From Bog-473 sp036491435 (GTDB lineage: Bacteria > Actinomycetota > Acidimicrobiia > Acidimicrobiales > RAAP-2), in the NCBI GenBank assembly GCA_036491435.1, contig DASXBZ010000012.1, positions 1 to 64,000 on the forward strand: a stretch of 64,000 bases of DNA. The letters run 5' to 3'. Positions 1 to 8,021 of this stretch are shown here, piece after piece. A model generated the notes under the pieces. The model worked only from the letters and a program-made list of their open reading frames with translations. It had not been told where the DNA came from and did not search any database. Made by a program: the position numbers and the translations under genes. Positions within the stretch are counted from its first letter, which is position 1. Each line of letters begins with the position of its first letter.

Positions 1-1004
1 ACCTTGGTCTTGCCGGCCGAGATGAACGGCATCATGGCCCGCAGCTCGGCCCCGACCTGCTCGATCTGGTGGGCCTTGCCCGCCTCCCGCAGCGCCGTGA
101 AGTTGGGCCGGCCGGCCTTGTTCTCGGCGATCCACTCCTCGGCGAAGGCGCCGGAGCGGATGTCGTCGAGGATGGCCTGCATGGTGGACCGGACGGCATC
201 GTCGATCACCCGCGGGCCGCGGGTGAGGTCGCCGTACTCGGCCGTGTCCGAGATCGAGTAGCGCATGCCGGCGATCCCCTGCTCGTACATGAGGTCGACG
301 ATCAGCTTCAGCTCGTGCAGGCACTCGAAGTAGGCCGACTCCGGCTGATAGCCGGCGTTCACCAGGGTCTCGAACCCGGCGGTCACGAGCGCGGTGAGCC
401 CGCCGCACAGCACCACCTGCTCGCCGAAAAGGTCGGTCTCGGTCTCCTCGTCGAACGTCGTGTCCAGCACCCCGGCGCGCGTGGCGCCGATGGCGTGCGC
501 GTAGGACAGCGCCAGGTCGCGCGCCTTTCCGGTCGCGTCCTGATGGACGGCGACGAGGGAGGGAACCCCTCCGCCCTCGGTGTAGGTGCGACGGACGAGG
601 TGGCCCGGTCCCTTGGGCGCCACCATGGTCACGTCCACGCCCGCCGGCGGCACGATCTGCCCGAAGCGGATGTTGAATCCGTGCGCGAACATCAACATGT
701 CGCCGTCGTTGAGGTGCGGCGCGACGAACTCGTCGTAGGCCGCCTTCTGGTCCGTGTCGGGCAGCAGGATCATGATCACGTCGGCCTCGGCCGCCGCGTC
801 GGCCAGCGACGTCACCCGCAGCCCGGCCTCTTCGGCCTTGCGCCGGCTCTTGCTGCCCTCGCGCAGGGCCACGCGCACGTCGACCCCCGACTCGAGCAGG
901 TTCTGCGAGTGGGCGTGCCCCTGGGAGCCGTAACCCAAGATGGCGACCTTGCGCCCCTGGATCAGCGTGGGGTCGGCATCGGATTCGTAGTACAGCGTGG
1001 CCAT
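1..1004 (-). CDS. ilvC: Ketol-acid reductoisomerase, 3' end cut by window edge
   Basis: Second common enzyme of valine, leucine and isoleucine synthesis: isomerises and NADPH-reduces acetolactate or acetohydroxybutyrate in the cytoplasm. The protein opens with a Rossmann fold (ILGYGSQGHAHSQNL, about residues 23-37) and reads through the family segments APKGPGHLVRRTY and DLFGEQVVLCGG, then the all-helical C-terminal knot domain with GMRYSISDTAEYG. 334 codons lie in the window; the usual length is about 340, so only a few residues are missing. The ATG at 1004 follows ilvN by 64 nt. That gap holds degenerate TTGCGTC/CTCGGTG repeats and no obvious promoter, so ilvC is probably read from the ilvB promoter. 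Confidence 0.97.
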   Translation of the reverse strand, partial: MATLYYESDADPTLIQGRKVAILGYGSQGHAHSQNLLESGVDVRVALREGSKSRRKAEEAGLRVTSLADAAAEADVIMILLPDTDQKAAYDEFVAPHLNDGDMLMFAHGFNIRFGQIVPPAGVDVTMVAPKGPGHLVRRTYTEGGGVPSLVAVHQDATGKARDLALSYAHAIGATRAGVLDTTFDEETETDLFGEQVVLCGGLTALVTAGFETLVNAGYQPESAYFECLHELKLIVDLMYEQGIAGMRYSISDTAEYGDLTRGPRVIDDAVRSTMQAILDDIRSGAFAEEWIAENKAGRPNFTALREAGKAHQIEQVGAELRAMMPFISAGKTK

Positions 1005-1068
1005 GGTTGCGCTCTTTCTCTTGCGTCCTCTTGCGTCTGCGGTCTGCGGTGCGCTCGGTGCTCGGTGA

Positions 1069-1620
1069 TCAGTGGCGTTCCAGCTTAGGCAGGGCCACCC
1101 GCCCCGTCCGTTGGAGCTCGACGACCGTGTACTGCTCGAGCAGCCCCTCGAAGTCGTCGATCTTCTCGGGACGGCCCGCCAGCATGACGGTGAGCCGGTC
1201 CGCCCCCACGCTGACCACCTCGCCGCCGAACACGCCGACGAGCTGGATCACCTGCGAGCGCTCCGTCGGTCCGACGGCGACCGTCACCAGCACCAATTCG
1301 CGCTCGACCGCCTCCGACGGCGAGAGCTCGCCGATGGAGACGACGTTGACGAGCTTGTCGAGCTGCATGATGACCTGCTCGAGCGGCGCGGACTCCACGT
1401 CGACCACGATCGTGATCCGGCTGAAGTGCTCGTCCTCGTCGGTCGGCGCGACGGCGAGGGAGTAGATGTTGAAGCCGCGCCGGCTGAACAGGCCCGCCAC
1501 CCGGGCCAGCACGCCGGCCTTGTTCTCCACGAGCACGGACAGGATGTGGTGGCGCGGCGACGGGCCCTTGCCGGCGCTCCTGAGCGCCGTGACGTTGGAC
1601 GAGGTCGAGGCCGCGCTCAT
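1069..1620 (-). CDS. ilvN: Acetolactate synthase small (regulatory) subunit
   Basis: Regulatory subunit of acetohydroxyacid synthase; it binds valine and raises catalytic-subunit activity. The 183-residue protein has a short polar N-terminus, then an ACT domain starting near residue 24 (HHILSVLVENKAGVLARV, ..RRGFNIYSLAVAPT) and the C-terminal IlvN domain ending in TGRVALPKLERH. The start ATG overlaps the ilvB stop in an ATGA tetranucleotide (1617-1620), so the two subunits are translationally coupled. Length and domain order are normal for the family. An open frame extends further upstream but lies inside ilvB and was not used. Confidence 0.96.
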   Translation of the reverse strand: MSAASTSSNVTALRSAGKGPSPRHHILSVLVENKAGVLARVAGLFSRRGFNIYSLAVAPTDEDEHFSRITIVVDVESAPLEQVIMQLDKLVNVVSIGELSPSEAVERELVLVTVAVGPTERSQVIQLVGVFGGEVVSVGADRLTVMLAGRPEKIDDFEGLLEQYTVVELQRTGRVALPKLERH

Positions 1621-3368
1621 CGGGCCGCCCCCGTCCCCGCCCCGGCCGTCTGGTCCGGGTGCACCACGATGTCGTCGTTCGACGCGCCCGCAGGCACCAT
1701 CGGGAACACCTTCTCGAAGGCGTCGGTGCGGAAGTCGACCACGACCGGGCGGTCGTCGATCGAATTCGCCTTTTCGATCGCCGGGCCCACGTCCTCGGGC
1801 GACTCCGCCCGGATGCCGACGCACCCCATGGCCTCGGCCCACTTGACGTAGTCGGGCAGGTCAGGCGAGAGGTAGACCTCCGAGTAGCGCTCCCCGTAGA
1901 ACATCTCCTGCCACTGGCGCACCATGCCCAGGTAGGCGTTGTTGAGGATGGCGATCTTCACCGGGATCTGCTCGGCGCTGGCCGTGACGAGTTCCTGCGC
2001 CGTCATCTGGAAGCAGCCGTCGCCGTCGATCGCCCACACGGTGCGGTCGGGCCGGCCGACCTTCGCCCCGATGGACGCCGGCACGGCGAAGCCCATCGTC
2101 CCGGCGCCGCCCGAGTTGACCCAGGTGTAGGGGTGCTCGAACTTCCAGTACTGCGAGGCCCACATCTGGTGCTGGCCCACCCCGGCCACGACGATGGTGT
2201 CCTCGGTCGCCGCGTCCCGCAGCTGCTCGACGACGTTCTGCGGCTTGATCGCACCGCCCTCCGTCTCCGTGTAATGCAAGGGAAAGCGCTCCTGCCACTC
2301 GTGGATCTGGCGCCACCACGCGTCGAGGTCGCCGACCAGTCCCTCGCCCACGGCGTCGCGGGCGTCCATCGCCAGCAGCAGCTCGCCGATGACCTGGCGG
2401 CAGTCGCCGGCGATACCCACGTCGGGCACCCGGACCTTGCCGAGCTCGGCCGGGTCGATGTCGACGTGGATCACCTTGGCCTCAGGGGCGAACGACGAGA
2501 TCTTCCCCGTCACCCGGTCGTCGAACCGGGCGCCGAGGTTGATCAGCAGGTCGCTCCGCTGCATGGCGGTGACCGCGGTGTAGTGGCCGTGCATGCCGGG
2601 CATGCCCAGCGCCTGGGGGTGCGAGTCCGGGAACGCGCCCCGGGCCATCAGGGTGGTCACGACCGGGATGCCCGTCCGCTCGGCCAGCGCCCGCAGCGCC
2701 TCGGCCGCCCGCGCCTTCAACACGCCTCCGCCCACGTACAGCACCGGCCGCTTCGACGCCGCGATCAGCTCGGCCGCCTGTGCCACCAGCACCGGGTCGC
2801 CGAACGTCACCGGGTGGTAGCCCGGAAGGTCGAGCTCCTCCACGGACGTCGGCCAGTACCACTCCATGGTCTGGTTCGAGATGTCCTTCGGCAAGTCAAT
2901 GAGCACCGGCCCCGGCCGCCCGGTCGTCGCGACGTGGAAGGCGGCGGCCACCACCCGCGGGATGTCGTCGACGTCCTTGATGAGCCAGTTGTGCTTCGTG
3001 ATGCCCATCGTCACGCCGGTGATGTCGCACTCCTGGAACGCATCGGTGCCGATGGCCGGCGTGGCCACCTGCCCCGACACCACGATGAGCGGCGTCGAGT
3101 CCATGTACGCGTTCGCCAGCGGCGTCACGATGTTGGTGGCACCGGGGCCGCTCGTCACCATCGCCACCCCGGGCTTGCCCGTGACCATGGCGTACCCCTC
3201 GGCGGCGTGGCCGGCGCCCTGCTCGTGGCGGACCAGGATGTGGCGGATCGACGAGTCGATGATCGGGTCGTACACGGGCAGGATGGCGCCGCCGGGCAGG
3301 CCGAACATGACGTCGACCCCCTGCATCTCGAGGCTCTTGATGAGGGCCTGGGCCCCTGTCATCTTCAT
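1617..3368 (-). CDS. ilvB: Acetolactate synthase large (catalytic) subunit
   Basis: ThDP- and FAD-dependent enzyme that condenses pyruvate with pyruvate or 2-oxobutyrate, the committed step of branched-chain amino acid synthesis. All three family domains are visible over 583 residues: the N-terminal PYR domain with the catalytic glutamate in VRHEQGAGHAAEGYA, the central FAD-binding part, and the C-terminal PP domain with the GDGCF...ILNN ThDP/Mg motif. It is the first structural gene of ilvB-ilvN-ilvC. The 5' region contains a leader peptide and attenuator (3441-3582), so expression probably responds to charged Ile/Leu/Val tRNA supply. The leader hairpin ends about 70 nt before this ATG. Confidence 0.97.
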   Translation of the reverse strand: MKMTGAQALIKSLEMQGVDVMFGLPGGAILPVYDPIIDSSIRHILVRHEQGAGHAAEGYAMVTGKPGVAMVTSGPGATNIVTPLANAYMDSTPLIVVSGQVATPAIGTDAFQECDITGVTMGITKHNWLIKDVDDIPRVVAAAFHVATTGRPGPVLIDLPKDISNQTMEWYWPTSVEELDLPGYHPVTFGDPVLVAQAAELIAASKRPVLYVGGGVLKARAAEALRALAERTGIPVVTTLMARGAFPDSHPQALGMPGMHGHYTAVTAMQRSDLLINLGARFDDRVTGKISSFAPEAKVIHVDIDPAELGKVRVPDVGIAGDCRQVIGELLLAMDARDAVGEGLVGDLDAWWRQIHEWQERFPLHYTETEGGAIKPQNVVEQLRDAATEDTIVVAGVGQHQMWASQYWKFEHPYTWVNSGGAGTMGFAVPASIGAKVGRPDRTVWAIDGDGCFQMTAQELVTASAEQIPVKIAILNNAYLGMVRQWQEMFYGERYSEVYLSPDLPDYVKWAEAMGCVGIRAESPEDVGPAIEKANSIDDRPVVVDFRTDAFEKVFPMVPAGASNDDIVVHPDQTAGAGTGAAR

Positions 3369-3440
3369 TTCGGTCCCCTGTTCCTGTTCCTACGTGGTTC
3401 GTGCGTGGTTCGTGCGGCGAAAATTGTCCGAGAATTGAAA

Positions 3441-3463
3441 CGACCCCCCGGATCGGGAGGTCG
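3441..3463 (-). terminator. Probable attenuator terminator of the ilv operon
   Basis: Inverted repeat with 10-bp arms (3441-3450 and 3454-3463, one G-U pair) around a 3-nt loop; the transcript arms read CGACCUCCCG and CGGGGGGUCG and are followed by UUUCAAUU. It lies between the leader peptide and ilvB. The U tract is short, so termination efficiency is uncertain, but position and geometry fit a transcription attenuator. Confidence 0.6.
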
Positions 3464-3495
3464 AGAGGCGCGTAGCGATGTGCGGGCGCGCCTCT
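3464..3495 (-). promoter_or_regulatory. Pause/anti-terminator stem-loop in ilv leader
   Basis: Perfect 9-bp inverted repeat (AGAGGCGCG at 3487-3495 on the transcript strand, CGCGCCTCT at 3464-3472) with a 14-nt loop. The first arm overlaps the stop codon of the leader peptide and the second arm directly abuts the terminator stem. A ribosome stalled on the Ile-Leu-Val-Val-Val codons would sit next to the first arm, which is the usual layout of an attenuator 1:2 stem. The alternative 2:3 pairing is not obvious by eye. Confidence 0.55.
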
Positions 3496-3544
3496 ACGTT
3501 ACGACTACCAGAATCGTCTCGGGCCGGGTCGGGCGCGCGGTCAT
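3494..3544 (-). CDS. ilv operon leader peptide (16 aa)
   Basis: Short frame MTARPTRPETILVVVT. Five of its last six residues are branched-chain amino acids in a run (I-L-V-V-V), just before the stop codon, as in known ilv attenuation peptides. It lies upstream of ilvB between a recognisable promoter and the two leader hairpins. The ATG is only 9 nt from the -10 hexamer, so the mRNA would be leaderless or nearly so; there is no strong Shine-Dalgarno sequence. Function (ribosome stalling when Ile/Leu/Val-tRNA is scarce) is inferred from composition and position. Confidence 0.75.
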   Translation of the reverse strand: MTARPTRPETILVVVT

Positions 3545-3553
3545 AGCCCCGCC

Positions 3554-3582
3554 ATTCTGCCACGCCTTTCCAGGGTGGACAA
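3554..3582 (-). promoter_or_regulatory. Promoter of ilv leader/ilvBNC
   Basis: TTGTCC (3577-3582) and CAGAAT (3554-3559) separated by exactly 17 nt on the minus strand, directly ahead of the leader peptide ATG at 3544. The match to the housekeeping sigma consensus is moderate, but spacing is ideal. Confidence 0.55.
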
Positions 3583-3721
3583 CCCCTCCCTCCTGCCCTC
3601 ACCCTCCCCGGGGCGTCCCTCGCCGCCGTCACACGCACGGAGCAGACTCGGCCAGCCGGGCTTTCGCCGCGCCGCGCGTGGCGTCATCTCGCACCCCAAC
3701 CACACCCGAAAGGACAGAACT

Positions 3722-4069
3722 ATGGAACACCCGGTCGTGCACTTCGAGATCCTCGGCCCCGACGGGCCCGCCCTCCAGAGGTACTACACCGAGCTCTTCG
3801 GCTGGCAGATCGACTCGAACAACCCGCCGAACTACGGCATCGTGACGCCCATCGCTCCCGGCATCGGCGGCGGCGTCAGCGCCAGCCAGGACGGCACGTC
3901 GTTCCTGACGTTCTACGTCAATACCGACGACCTGCAGGCCAGCCTGGACAAGGCCGTTGCCCTGGGCGGCACGAAGGTGATGGACCCCACCGACATCCCT
4001 GGCGGCCCTTCCATCGCCATGTTCACCGACCCCCAGGGCAACACCGTGGGTCTCGTCAAGGGGATGTAG
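3722..4069 (+). CDS. VOC/glyoxalase-fold protein
   Basis: 115-residue protein of the vicinal oxygen chelate superfamily, in the small group resembling glyoxalase/bleomycin-resistance proteins. One beta-alpha-beta-beta-beta repeat pair is readable: HFEILGPDGPALQRYYTELFGW at the N-terminus and IAMFTDPQGNTVGLV at the end, where the closing motif usually places a metal-binding Glu but here reads NTVGLV, so enzymatic activity is doubtful. The start is set by a good Shine-Dalgarno (GAAAGGA, 3708-3714) 7 nt before the ATG. It stands alone between the ilv leader and the signalling operon. Substrate unknown. Confidence 0.85.
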   Translation: MEHPVVHFEILGPDGPALQRYYTELFGWQIDSNNPPNYGIVTPIAPGIGGGVSASQDGTSFLTFYVNTDDLQASLDKAVALGGTKVMDPTDIPGGPSIAMFTDPQGNTVGLVKGM

Positions 4070-4080
4070 CGCCTCCCGCC

Positions 4081-4100
4081 GGGCGAACACCCGTTTGCCC
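4081..4100 (+). terminator. Possible hairpin terminator after VOC gene
   Basis: 8-bp stem (GGGCGAAC / GTTTGCCC, one G-U) with a 4-nt loop, 11 nt after the stop codon. No T tract follows, so this is only a candidate. Confidence 0.35.
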
Positions 4101-4158
4101 CCGGAGCACCGCTGAACGATTCGTCCAGGTCTTGTGGAAGAATGTCTACCGGAGAGAC

Positions 4159-4180
4159 TCGTAGCGGGGAGCGGCTACGA
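4159..4180 (+). other. Perfect stem-loop in leader of signalling operon
   Basis: TCGTAGC and GCTACGA form a perfect 7-bp stem around an 8-nt loop GGGGAGCG, 20 nt before a small frame at 4200. It may be a structured 5' leader or a protein-binding inverted repeat. It does not match any riboswitch consensus I could recall, including the c-di-GMP classes. Confidence 0.4.
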
Positions 4181-4199
4181 CCGTCTTTGGGGGAAATCC

Positions 4200-4295
4200 A
4201 TGAAACTGGCCCCACCCGCTGAGAACGCGGCGAGTGACTTGGCCCAGGGCGAAGGGCGGTTCGCCGACAGGTGCGCGCAATGGACGCTGTCGTGA
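4200..4295 (+). CDS. Possible 31-aa upstream ORF overlapping the histidine kinase
   Basis: ATG at 4200 has a clear Shine-Dalgarno-like GGGGGA (4189-4194), better than that of the kinase behind it. The frame starts MKLAPPAENAASDLAQGEGR and stops at 4295, inside the kinase gene. It could couple kinase translation to an upstream ribosome, or be incidental. No family recognised. Confidence 0.35.
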   Translation: MKLAPPAENAASDLAQGEGRFADRCAQWTLS

Positions 4296-5866
4296 AACAC
4301 CGCTGGCGCCCGTCCTGGATCGCCCTCCTGATCGGGGCGATCCTCGTCCTGCTGAGCATCGGCGGTTACTTCTTCCTCCAGCACAGCCTCGACCAGCAGG
4401 AGAACGCGCTGCTCACCAGCAACACCACCGACGCCGCGGAGACGGCGTCGTCGGTGTTCGGGGGCATCATCACCGGCCTCTCGAGCGACGCCGCGGCGGT
4501 GAAGACATTCACCCACGACGATCCGGTCGCATTCGTCAATTTCGTGAACCCTGACGGCAAGACCAGTCAGGCTGTGGACAATGTCCTGATCCGCAAGGAG
4601 GGGGACCGCTACGTCGTGCTGGCCACTTCTGGCAGCGGCCTCCAGCCCGGCGAGACGCTGAGCGGCGCCGCCCTCGCGACCGTCCAAAGAGCCAAAGGCA
4701 CGGACGTCATCAGCGGACCGGTCACGTCGAACGGCAAGACGAGCGTCGCGCGCTTCGCCGTTCCGGCCTCGAACGGGCTCTACGTGTACGAGCAGTTCAT
4801 GATCCCGGTGCACATCAACATCGCGACGGCGATCGGTCCCGCCTTCAGTAGCCTCAACGTCGCGTTGTACGGACCTGGGCCGCCCATGTCCTCCAACTTG
4901 CTCATCGCCTCGACCAAGGCGATCCCGCTGGCCCAGCCGTCGGCGAGCGCGCCGGTACACATCGGTGCCTCGAAATGGACCGTCGTGGCGAACGCCCGCA
5001 CCCCGTTCGTCTCGGGCCTCGCGTCCTCGGGACCGTGGATCCTGCTCATCATGGGCCTGCTCATCGCACTCGTCGTCACCGTCACGATCGAAACCGTCCA
5101 ACGACGCCACCGCTACGCCCGAGCCGTCGTCGAGGAGCGCACCGCTGACCTGAACGCGTCGCTCCACGAGCTCAAGACGACGCAGGACGCGCTCGTCCAG
5201 CAAGAGCGGCTCTCCGCGGTCGGTGAGATGGCCTCGGTGATCGGCCATGAGCTCCGCAACCCCCTGGCGGCGGTCACCAACGCGCTGTTCATCGTCCGTG
5301 GCGATCTCGGTGAGGAACTGTCGCCGACCGCAGAGAAGTACCTGTCGATGGCGGAGCGTGAGACCTCCAAGGCTGCCGTGCTGGCCGACGACCTGACCGC
5401 CTTCGTCCGTCCCCGTGAGATGGTCGTGAGCGAGATCGACGTGCCCGACCTGGTCGACGAGGTCCTCTCTGCGACACCTCACCCCGAACACGTCCAGGTC
5501 GACTTGGAGGTCACGCCGTGCTCGGTGGTCGGCGACCGCGGCCAACTGGCCGAGGTGCTCACGAATCTGGTCACCAACGCGTACCAGGCCATGCCCGACG
5601 GTGGGACCGTCCGTCTCGGGGCGTCCTGCACCGACGGCCATGCGACAATCGTCGTCGAGGACAGCGGGAACGGGATTCAAGACACCACCATGCAGCGGAT
5701 CTTCGAACCCTTCTTCACCACCAAGGACAGCGGGACCGGACTGGGCCTGGCCATCGTGCAGCGGCTCGTCCAGGCCCACGGCGGCGAGATCTCGCTCGAG
5801 AACGCGGCGACCGGAGGGGTGCGGGCGACCGTGGTCCTGCCCGTCAAGGAAATGGCGTCGAAGTGA
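4271..5866 (+). CDS. Membrane sensor histidine kinase
   Basis: 531-residue two-component sensor. Topology: transmembrane helix about 16-37, extracytoplasmic sensor about 38-254, second helix about 256-273, coiled linker 280-312, then HisKA with the H-box around His326 (GEMASVIGHELRNPLAAV) and HATPase_c with N-box Asn436 (LTNLVTNAYQAMPDGG), G1 box VVEDSGNGI, F box FEPFFTTKD and G2 GTGLGLAI. All catalytic elements are present, so it should autophosphorylate. The sensor region has no recognised domain. The GTG at 4271 gives the stated length; ATG at 4280 is equally possible. It overlaps the following response regulator by GTGA and thus forms one operon with two receiver proteins. Confidence 0.93.
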   Translation: MRAMDAVVKHRWRPSWIALLIGAILVLLSIGGYFFLQHSLDQQENALLTSNTTDAAETASSVFGGIITGLSSDAAAVKTFTHDDPVAFVNFVNPDGKTSQAVDNVLIRKEGDRYVVLATSGSGLQPGETLSGAALATVQRAKGTDVISGPVTSNGKTSVARFAVPASNGLYVYEQFMIPVHINIATAIGPAFSSLNVALYGPGPPMSSNLLIASTKAIPLAQPSASAPVHIGASKWTVVANARTPFVSGLASSGPWILLIMGLLIALVVTVTIETVQRRHRYARAVVEERTADLNASLHELKTTQDALVQQERLSAVGEMASVIGHELRNPLAAVTNALFIVRGDLGEELSPTAEKYLSMAERETSKAAVLADDLTAFVRPREMVVSEIDVPDLVDEVLSATPHPEHVQVDLEVTPCSVVGDRGQLAEVLTNLVTNAYQAMPDGGTVRLGASCTDGHATIVVEDSGNGIQDTTMQRIFEPFFTTKDSGTGLGLAIVQRLVQAHGGEISLENAATGGVRATVVLPVKEMASK

Positions 5867-6237
5867 ACAGCGTCCTCCTGGCCGACGTGCTCGTCGTGGA
5901 CGACGAAGAGCCCGTCCGCACCTCTGTGGTGCAGATCCTGCGCTCCGCCGGCTACTCCGTCGCCGAGGCGGTCGACGGTCAGGACGCACTCGACATGTTG
6001 GAATCGGGCAGCGTGACGGTCCTGCTTCTCGACATCCGCATGCCCCGGCGGACCGGCATCGAGGTCCTCCAGGCCCTTGATTCACCACCGAACGTAATCC
6101 TGATGTCCGCGTACCGGTTCGAAGGCGAAGACAAGCGGAGTGTCGGACACAAGGTCTTCTCCCACTTGATGAAGCCCGTTGCGCCCCGGCAGTTGCTCGA
6201 CGAGGTCAGAGCTGCGATCGACGACGAGGGCGCATGA
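5863..6237 (+). CDS. Single-domain response regulator
   Basis: 124-residue CheY-like receiver with no output domain. The acidic pair is D13/D14, the phospho-acceptor D57 (VLLLDIRMP), the conserved Ser82 and Lys104 (HLMKPVAP) complete the active site. GTG start overlaps the kinase stop (GTGA) and its own stop overlaps the next gene (ATGA). In this context it may act as an intermediate, a phosphate sink or an allosteric partner for the downstream receiver of the c-di-GMP enzyme. Confidence 0.92.
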   Translation: MNSVLLADVLVVDDEEPVRTSVVQILRSAGYSVAEAVDGQDALDMLESGSVTVLLLDIRMPRRTGIEVLQALDSPPNVILMSAYRFEGEDKRSVGHKVFSHLMKPVAPRQLLDEVRAAIDDEGA

Positions 6238-8006
6238 CAGACCTCTACGGCGCACCTGACCAGACGGAGACCGTCCTGATCGTCGACGATGACGAGCAGA
6301 TCCGCGACACGCTGGTCGAGGTCCTCCGCATGGAGGGGATCGAGACGATCACCGCAGGGCGGGTCGACGAGGGGCGGAAACTGGTCGCGATCCACACGCC
6401 GGCCGTGGTCGTCGTCGACTACCAGTTGCCCGACGGCACCGGCATAGACCTCGCCCAGGACGTCAAGGCCCACGATCCCGAGATCCCCGTTCTTTTGTTG
6501 ACGGGTTACGCCACGCTCGACACCGCGATCGCGGCGGTGGGACAGCTCGACGCCTACCTCATCAAGCCGGTCGCGCCGAAGCAGTTTCAAAAGAGCGTCG
6601 CCGACGCCCTGACGCGACGCCGCCTGTTCAAGCAGAACCGGGACCTTGTCCACCGGTTGAAGCAGATCAACGCGTACCAGGCGATGTACGACCCGTTGAC
6701 GGGCCTGCTCAACCGGGCCCTGCTCGACGACCGTCTCGAACAGAGTCTGGCGCTCAGTCATCGCAGCGGACGCTCCGTGGCGCTGTACTTCCTCGATCTC
6801 GACCGCTTCAAGGTGGTCAACGACCTCTTCGGCCATCAGGTCGGCGACCGGGTGCTGCAGGAAGTCGCCCACCGCCTGAGCGCATCGTGCCGGAAGACGG
6901 ACAGCGTCGCTCGCTTCGGCGGCGACGAGTTCGTCGTCATCTGCCCGGATGTCAGGGGTTCCAACGAGGCCTGCGCCATTGCCCAGCACCTCCTCGACAC
7001 CTTCCAAAAACCGATCGAGATCGACGGGTCCGACTACGGGATCAGCGCGAGCGTGGGCATCGCCATGACCGTGCCGGGACTCCGGCGCCACTCGGCCGAG
7101 ACGTTGCTGCGCAACGCGGACACCGCGATGTACCGCGCCAAAGAGGGCGGGCGGGGACGTTGGGAGCTCTTCGACGATGAGATGCGCGCCCAGGTCAGGG
7201 AACGCTTCGAGATCGAACGTGAGCTCCCCGTTGCACTGGCGTCCGGCGCCTTGCTGCTGCTGTACCAAGGGATCGTCGACCCGTTGACGGAGGACGTCGT
7301 GGCGGCCGAGGCGCTGCTGCGATGGGATCGTCCGGGTCACGGGCGGGTCCTTCCCGAGAAGTTCTTGCCCGTTGCCGAGGACAGCGGGCTCATCACTCCG
7401 ATCGGCACCTGGGTGTTGGAGCAGGCGACGAGGGATCTTGCACGGTGGCGGGAAGAGGACAAGCTTTCGGGTCCCTTCCGTCTCTGGGTCAACGTGTCCC
7501 CGCAACAACTCGCCGATCCGGGCTTTCCTGCGTTGGTGGTCGACGTGCTGACGCGCACCGGCCTTCCCCCGGAGCTCCTCGGCTTCGAGATCCTCGAGGA
7601 GGCCTTGCTCGACGTGGGAGTCGCCGAAGTGGTCATGCGATCGCTCCGGGACCTGGGTGTGTGCCTCAGCCTGGACGACTTCGGGGCGGGCTACTCCAAC
7701 TTCTCATGGCTCCAAGACCTGCCGATCACGGGGATCAAGATCGACCGCCGCTTCGTCTCGACGCTCGATTCCGACGACTGTCGGAGCGCGGCCATCGTGC
7801 AGGGTTTGGTCAACCTGGGGCACTCGCTGAATCTGTCCGTGGTCGCCGAGGGTGTGGAGACGGCGGAACAGGCCGGTGCGCTCCAGGCGATCGGCTGCGA
7901 GTCGGTGCAGGGGTTCTTCTACGGGCACCCCGTCCCTGCCGATGAGCTCTGGGACACGTTCGGCTCGATCCGGACGGACGCGTTGCACGGCACCACCCAG
8001 AAGTAG
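6234..8006 (+). CDS. Response regulator with GGDEF and EAL domains
   Basis: 590-residue c-di-GMP turnover enzyme: REC about 12-125 (acceptor D62, Lys111), GGDEF about 150-315, EAL about 330-580. The cyclase signature is intact (RFGGDEF, 229-233) and an inhibitory I-site RKTD (220-223) sits exactly five residues before it. The phosphodiesterase also looks intact: EALLRW (E359), N420 in WVNVSP, DDFG (481-484), Lys502, E539 in VVAEGVET and Q559. Both activities are therefore possible, with direction set by phosphorylation of REC through the upstream kinase. No transmembrane segment. It is the last gene of the operon. Confidence 0.95.
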   Translation: MTDLYGAPDQTETVLIVDDDEQIRDTLVEVLRMEGIETITAGRVDEGRKLVAIHTPAVVVVDYQLPDGTGIDLAQDVKAHDPEIPVLLLTGYATLDTAIAAVGQLDAYLIKPVAPKQFQKSVADALTRRRLFKQNRDLVHRLKQINAYQAMYDPLTGLLNRALLDDRLEQSLALSHRSGRSVALYFLDLDRFKVVNDLFGHQVGDRVLQEVAHRLSASCRKTDSVARFGGDEFVVICPDVRGSNEACAIAQHLLDTFQKPIEIDGSDYGISASVGIAMTVPGLRRHSAETLLRNADTAMYRAKEGGRGRWELFDDEMRAQVRERFEIERELPVALASGALLLLYQGIVDPLTEDVVAAEALLRWDRPGHGRVLPEKFLPVAEDSGLITPIGTWVLEQATRDLARWREEDKLSGPFRLWVNVSPQQLADPGFPALVVDVLTRTGLPPELLGFEILEEALLDVGVAEVVMRSLRDLGVCLSLDDFGAGYSNFSWLQDLPITGIKIDRRFVSTLDSDDCRSAAIVQGLVNLGHSLNLSVVAEGVETAEQAGALQAIGCESVQGFFYGHPVPADELWDTFGSIRTDALHGTTQK

Positions 8007-8021
8007 CTCCGGCGTCCCCGA

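Noticed and set aside
69..1088. Plus-strand 339-residue frame opposite ilvC
   Set aside because: ilvC is unambiguous on the other strand; no family features in the plus frame.
4159..4180. Riboswitch for c-di-GMP before the signalling operon
   Set aside because: The gene content invited it, but the stem and loop lack the conserved GEMM nucleotides, so I only report an unassigned stem-loop.
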